Below are positions 60,285 through 64,000 of a stretch of 64,000 nucleotides of DNA, in pieces (the first letter of the stretch is position 1; each line of letters starts with the position of its first letter). Source of the stretch: Flavobacteriales bacterium (GTDB lineage Bacteria > Bacteroidota > Bacteroidia > Flavobacteriales_E > Vicingaceae); NCBI GenBank assembly GCA_020635815.1, contig JACJZB010000001.1:496001-560000 (forward strand), in the 5' to 3' direction. The notes under the pieces are model-generated. The model was not told the origin of the DNA. It made no database searches and saw nothing but the letters and a program-made list of their open reading frames with translations. A program made the translations under genes and the position numbers.

Positions 60285-61970
60285 TTAAGACAAACCTGAT
60301 ATTTTACCATCATCGTCAATAAACATATTTTCAGAAGCTGGTATTGCAGGCAAACCTGGCATACGCATCATTTTTCCTAAAATAGGAATAACAAAACCAG
60401 CTCCAGTTGCAAATTCAAACTCACGAACGTTAATTCTAAACCCGGTTGGTCTAGCTAATAAACTTTCATTATCTGAAAACGATTTCTGAGTTTTTGCCAT
60501 ACAAACAGGCAACCCTTGGAGTCCTAAGGTGTCAATTCTTCTTAAATCAATAATAGCTTGTTTAGAATAATCAACCCCATCTGCGCCATAAATTTCTTTA
60601 GCAATTTTTTCAATTTTATCTTTAATTGGTAAGCTCCAATCATAAAGTGGTACAAATTTATTTTTTCCAGCTTCAATTTCTGAAACTACTGCTTCAGCTA
60701 AATCAGTCATTCCGTTTCCACCATTTGCAAAACCTTTAGCTAATACGGCTTTAACCCCCATTTTATCACATCTGTCTTGTATCAGTTTAATTTCTTCATC
60801 ACTATCAGATGGAAAAGCGTTAATTGCAACAACAGGGTTTAAACCAAATTTCTTACAATTTTCAATGTGTTTTTCAAGGTTTGCAAATCCAGCAGATACT
60901 CTCTCAGCACTTGCATCATTGTATTGCTCTTTTGTAGCTCCACCATGATGGCGTAAAGCTCTAATGGTAGCAACAAGCACTAATGCTTTTGGCTTTAAAT
61001 TTCCAGAAACACATTTAATGTTTAAGAATTTTTCAGCACCTAAATCAGCTCCAAAACCAGCTTCTGTTACTACATAGTCAGAAATTGATAATCCCATTTT
61101 TGTAGCTAAAATGGTGTTAGTTCCCTGTGCAATATTAGCAAAAGGACCACCATGTATAATTGCTGGATTACCCTCTAAGGTTTGAACAAGGTTAGGTTTA
61201 ATGGCATCTTTTAATAAAATAGCCATGGCATTTTCTGCTTTTAAATCTCTAGCGTAAATAGGTTTTCTATCGAAAGTAAACCCGATGAAGATATTTCCTA
61301 ATTTTTCTTTTAAATCTTTAAAGCTTTGAGCCATACATAAAATAGCCATAACCTCAGAAGCAGGAGTAATATTAAATCCATCTTCACGAGGAATACCATT
61401 TGCAGTACCCCCTAAACCTATGGTAATATCTCGTAATGAACGGTCGTTCATGTCCATAACACGTTTCCATACAATAGTTCTTGGGTCAATGTTTAGGTTG
61501 TTGGTTTTATTTTGGATGTTATTATCAATCAAAGCAGAAAGTAAATTGTTTGCTTTCTCAATAGCAGAAAAATCACCTGTAAAGTGCAAGTTAATATCCT
61601 CCATAGGCACAACTTGAGCGTAACCTCCTCCAGCAGCTCCACCTTTAATACCGAAAACAGGACCTAATGAAGGTTCTCTTAACACAACCGTTGCTTTTTT
61701 ACCAATTTTATTCAACCCTTCAGTTAATCCTATTGATGTCGTAGTTTTTCCTTCTCCTGCAGGAGTAGGGGTAAGAGCTGTTACGAGAATTAAATTACTT
61801 TGTATAATTTTAGTTTGGTCGATAAGAGTTAAAGGAAGTTTTGCTTTATATTTCCCGTACATTTCTAAATCGTCCTCACCAATATCAAGTTTATTTGCAA
61901 TGTCTTTAATGTGAGTCATTACATTTTTTTGAGCTATTTCAATGTCTGATAAGAATTTTGTTTCTGCCAT
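60285..61970 (-). CDS. fhs: Formate--tetrahydrofolate ligase
   Basis: 561 residues, normal length. The ATP site T-P-A-G-E-G-K-T-T-T-S-I-G-L, the R-E-P-S-L-G-P-V-F-G-I-K-G-G-A-A-G-G-G motif and G-G-P-F-A-N-I-A-Q-G-T are all present. It activates formate to 10-formyl-THF for one-carbon metabolism. Confidence 0.96.
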   Translation of the reverse strand: MAETKFLSDIEIAQKNVMTHIKDIANKLDIGEDDLEMYGKYKAKLPLTLIDQTKIIQSNLILVTALTPTPAGEGKTTTSIGLTEGLNKIGKKATVVLREPSLGPVFGIKGGAAGGGYAQVVPMEDINLHFTGDFSAIEKANNLLSALIDNNIQNKTNNLNIDPRTIVWKRVMDMNDRSLRDITIGLGGTANGIPREDGFNITPASEVMAILCMAQSFKDLKEKLGNIFIGFTFDRKPIYARDLKAENAMAILLKDAIKPNLVQTLEGNPAIIHGGPFANIAQGTNTILATKMGLSISDYVVTEAGFGADLGAEKFLNIKCVSGNLKPKALVLVATIRALRHHGGATKEQYNDASAERVSAGFANLEKHIENCKKFGLNPVVAINAFPSDSDEEIKLIQDRCDKMGVKAVLAKGFANGGNGMTDLAEAVVSEIEAGKNKFVPLYDWSLPIKDKIEKIAKEIYGADGVDYSKQAIIDLRRIDTLGLQGLPVCMAKTQKSFSDNESLLARPTGFRINVREFEFATGAGFVIPILGKMMRMPGLPAIPASENMFIDDDGKISGLS

Positions 61971-62133
61971 ATTGTATATTTTTAATGGAGGTTAAATATA
62001 GAAAATATTAGTTGAAATCATTGTGTAACAAAGTCTAAATTATGTTAAAGATTATTTAAATCTAATAAAGCTGAAATATTACGCTATTAAAATATTAATT
62101 AGAGTAATATTATATTACCCCCTTTATTTAGCG

Positions 62134-62141
62134 TACCTTTG
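62134..62141 (+). promoter_or_regulatory. Promoter box of the helicase gene
   Basis: TACCTTTG matches TAnnTTTG. The predicted transcript would begin a few bases later, which rules out starts before 62161. Confidence 0.5.
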
Positions 62142-62160
62142 TGTGTTTTTTAAATCAAAT

Positions 62161-63669
62161 ATGGAAGTCGAGGTAAGCTTAATGAAGAAAGAAAAAAAAG
62201 AACTTTATGATTATCAAAAAAAAGGGTTAGATAAAATATTTGATGCTCTAGATAAAGCTCCTGATAACCACAATTTACTTTATCAGCTACCTACAGGAGG
62301 AGGAAAGACGGTTATTTTTTCAGAAATAGCTAGAAGATATATTGAGAAAAAACAAAAGAAAGTTTTAATTCTTACTCATAGAATTGAACTTTATCATCAA
62401 ACTTCTGAAATGCTTCACGGTTTTGATGTAGAAAATAAAATCATAAACAGCAAAGTAAAAGAATTACCAGACCAGAATGACTATATGTGTTTTGTGGCAA
62501 TGGTTGAAACATTAAACAACCGTTTGCAAGACGAAAAAATTGATTTGGAAAATATAGGTATGGTTATCATAGATGAGGCACATTTTAACTCATTTAGAAA
62601 ATTGTTTCATTATTTTAAAGATTGCATTTTATTGGGAGTTACAGCTACTCCTTTAAGTTCTAATGTTAAATTGCCAATGTATGAAAATTACAATGAGCTT
62701 ATTGTGGGAGAATCTATACCATATTTAGTAAAGAATGGTTATTTAGCTAAAGCAGATACATTTTGTTATGATGTAGGGCTAAGTTCTCTTAAAATTGGAG
62801 CAAATGGAGATTACACTGTTCGGTCGTCTGATTTGTTATATGGAGATTATCCGATGCTCCAGAAATTACTTCATGCTTATGAAGAGAAATCTTTAGGCAA
62901 AAAAACACTAATTTTTAATAATGGAATAAATACCTCGTTAAATGTTCATGATACATTTACACAAGCAGGGTATGAGATTAAACATTTAGATAACAAAAAT
63001 ACTCCTGCAGAACGTAAAGAAATTTTAGACTGGTTTAAAGAAACTGACGATGCAATTTTAACATCGGTAGGAATTCTGACTACTGGTTTTGATGAGCCAA
63101 CGGTTGAAACTATTATATTAAATAGAGCTACAAAATCATTAACGCTTTATTTTCAGATGATAGGAAGAGGTTCGCGTGTATTACCAAATAAAGATAAGTT
63201 TACTATTATTGATTTAGGAAATAATGTTGCCCGTTTTGGAGCATGGAATGCTGAAATTGATTGGCATGAGATTTTTCGTAATCCTGATTTTTATTTACAG
63301 AATATAGTAATAGACGAGGAAATAGAACGTAGGTTTAAATATGTTATGACTGATGATATTAGAGCAAGATTTTCAAAATCGGCTACTATTGATTTTGATA
63401 TGGAAGAAACCTATAAGCAAGTAATGAAAGCAGGATTAAGACCTAAAGTTGCCCTAGAACGTTCAATAGATCAACATTCAAATATGTGTGTTGAAAATAG
63501 CGAAAATTCTAGCGAAGCAAGAGAGTTGGCTAAGTTGTTAAAAGATGATATTGCTTATCGGTTAAGGTTGTATTCCTACTGTATATGTAAAAGTACAGAT
63601 AACTATTTAAAGTGGTTGCAAGAGGATTATGAACGCAAACTAAGTTTTAGTTTTAGTAAGAAATTTTAA
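62161..63669 (+). CDS. DEAD/DEAH box helicase
   Basis: 502 residues from the ATG at 62161; an earlier GTG at 62143 would overlap the promoter, and an ATG at 62182 is also possible. Superfamily II motifs are Q-L-P-T-G-G-G-K-T (Walker A), I-I-D-E-A-H (Walker B), G-V-T-A-T-P and Q-M-I-G-R-G-S-R-V. It resembles type III restriction or RecQ/SSL2-type helicases; the nucleic acid it acts on is not known. No nuclease domain is seen. Confidence 0.87.
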   Translation: MEVEVSLMKKEKKELYDYQKKGLDKIFDALDKAPDNHNLLYQLPTGGGKTVIFSEIARRYIEKKQKKVLILTHRIELYHQTSEMLHGFDVENKIINSKVKELPDQNDYMCFVAMVETLNNRLQDEKIDLENIGMVIIDEAHFNSFRKLFHYFKDCILLGVTATPLSSNVKLPMYENYNELIVGESIPYLVKNGYLAKADTFCYDVGLSSLKIGANGDYTVRSSDLLYGDYPMLQKLLHAYEEKSLGKKTLIFNNGINTSLNVHDTFTQAGYEIKHLDNKNTPAERKEILDWFKETDDAILTSVGILTTGFDEPTVETIILNRATKSLTLYFQMIGRGSRVLPNKDKFTIIDLGNNVARFGAWNAEIDWHEIFRNPDFYLQNIVIDEEIERRFKYVMTDDIRARFSKSATIDFDMEETYKQVMKAGLRPKVALERSIDQHSNMCVENSENSSEARELAKLLKDDIAYRLRLYSYCICKSTDNYLKWLQEDYERKLSFSFSKKF

Positions 63670-63696
63670 ATGTAGTATTTTTTGGATAATTGGATT

Positions 63697-64000
63697 TTAC
63701 TTATACAACAACCGCATTAAACTAGGGAAGACCAATAGCAACATTGGTGAACCCACTACAAAACCGCCAATAACAGCTACTGCCAATGGTTGTTGCATTT
63801 GAGCACCTAAACCGATACCTAACGCCAAAGGCATTAAGGCTAAAATAGCACCAATGGCAGTCATTAATTTAGGACGAATACGCAAAGCAATAGCGTATTT
63901 TACTGATTGATCAACATTACCGGATTCTTGCATGTTAAAGCGATACTGTGCCACCGTAAAAATGGCGTTTTCTGCCAAAATACCGACAATCATGATAATG
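63697..64000 (-). CDS. RND efflux permease, C-terminal end (partial)
   Basis: About 100 residues at the window edge; the 5' part lies outside. It has G-I-L-A-E-N-A-I, R-I-R-P-K-L-M-T-A-I-G-A-I-L-A-L-M-P-L-A-L-G-I-G, and G-F-V-V-G-S-P-M-L-L-L-V-F-P, the last membrane helices of an HAE1/CusA-type RND transporter. Confidence 0.88.
   Translation of the reverse strand, partial: IIMIVGILAENAIFTVAQYRFNMQESGNVDQSVKYAIALRIRPKLMTAIGAILALMPLALGIGLGAQMQQPLAVAVIGGFVVGSPMLLLVFPSLMRLLYK

Noticed and set aside
62161..63669. Type III restriction enzyme subunit
   Set aside because: The helicase motifs fit, but there is no endonuclease domain and no methyltransferase gene beside it.

Overview
The window looks like chromosomal DNA of a low-GC member of the Bacteroidota, most likely of the class Flavobacteriia. 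The evidence is type IX secretion C-terminal sorting tails (the CotH and DUF1028 proteins), promoters of the Bacteroidota type (a TAnnTTTG box just upstream of many starts), the Bacteroidota-style transcarbamylase in the arginine operon, GWxTD and DUF2279 proteins, and very AT-rich spacers. The genus cannot be named from the sequence alone.

Layout: 1-6.5 kb holds small secreted proteins and lipoproteins plus a secreted CotH protein. 6.5-11 kb (minus strand) holds a nucleoside transporter, a bifunctional-nuclease family protein, the electron transfer flavoprotein genes etfB-etfA and an Lrp/AsnC regulator. 11-12 kb is a DUF1028 protein. 12.1-20.3 kb is a complete eight-gene arginine operon (acetyltransferase, argG, argC, argD, argF', argB, argE, argH) behind a candidate Arg leader peptide and attenuator. 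20.4-25.9 kb carries asnA followed by pheA, an aminotransferase, tyrA and DAHP synthase/chorismate mutase. asnA is preceded by two tandem Asn/Phe/Tyr-rich leader peptides, each with its own terminator. A third, Phe/Tyr-rich leader and terminator sits between asnA and pheA. This triple attenuator is the most striking regulatory feature of the window. 26-33.8 kb holds pyruvate carboxylase, a HipB-HipA pair, a DinB/ClbS-like protein, a tRNA-dihydrouridine synthase and a DUF4349 lipoprotein. 33.8-35.7 kb (minus) has a small membrane protein and a tightly coupled cassette of a small basic protein, an HhH/HNH-like protein and an agmatine-deiminase-like enzyme.

35.9-47 kb (minus) looks like a nitric-oxide and molybdenum region. 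It has a radical SAM protein, a PqqD-like protein, two hemerythrin-type proteins, a molybdenum hydroxylase in two genes whose FAD subunit has the extra cysteines of 4-hydroxybenzoyl-CoA reductase, a NorC/NorB-like pair whose NorB lacks several expected metal ligands, an SDR, XdhC and a MocA-like cytidylyltransferase. Palindromic repeats rich in CTCCCC/GGGGAG have entered this region, two of them inside reading frames.

47.06-53.46 kb is a 6.4-kb integrated element at the 3' end of a tRNA-Ser(TGA) gene. It is bounded by a 15-bp repeat of the tRNA end and carries a tyrosine integrase, an excisionase-like HTH protein, an AAA ATPase, a primase-like zinc-finger protein and unknown cargo, but no relaxase or secretion genes. 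53.7-64 kb returns to core genes: a GWxTD protein, a glycosyltransferase, a TonB-plug-type regulatory domain protein, ComEC, DUF2279, formate-THF ligase, a DEAD/DEAH helicase and the C-terminal end of an RND efflux permease cut by the window edge.
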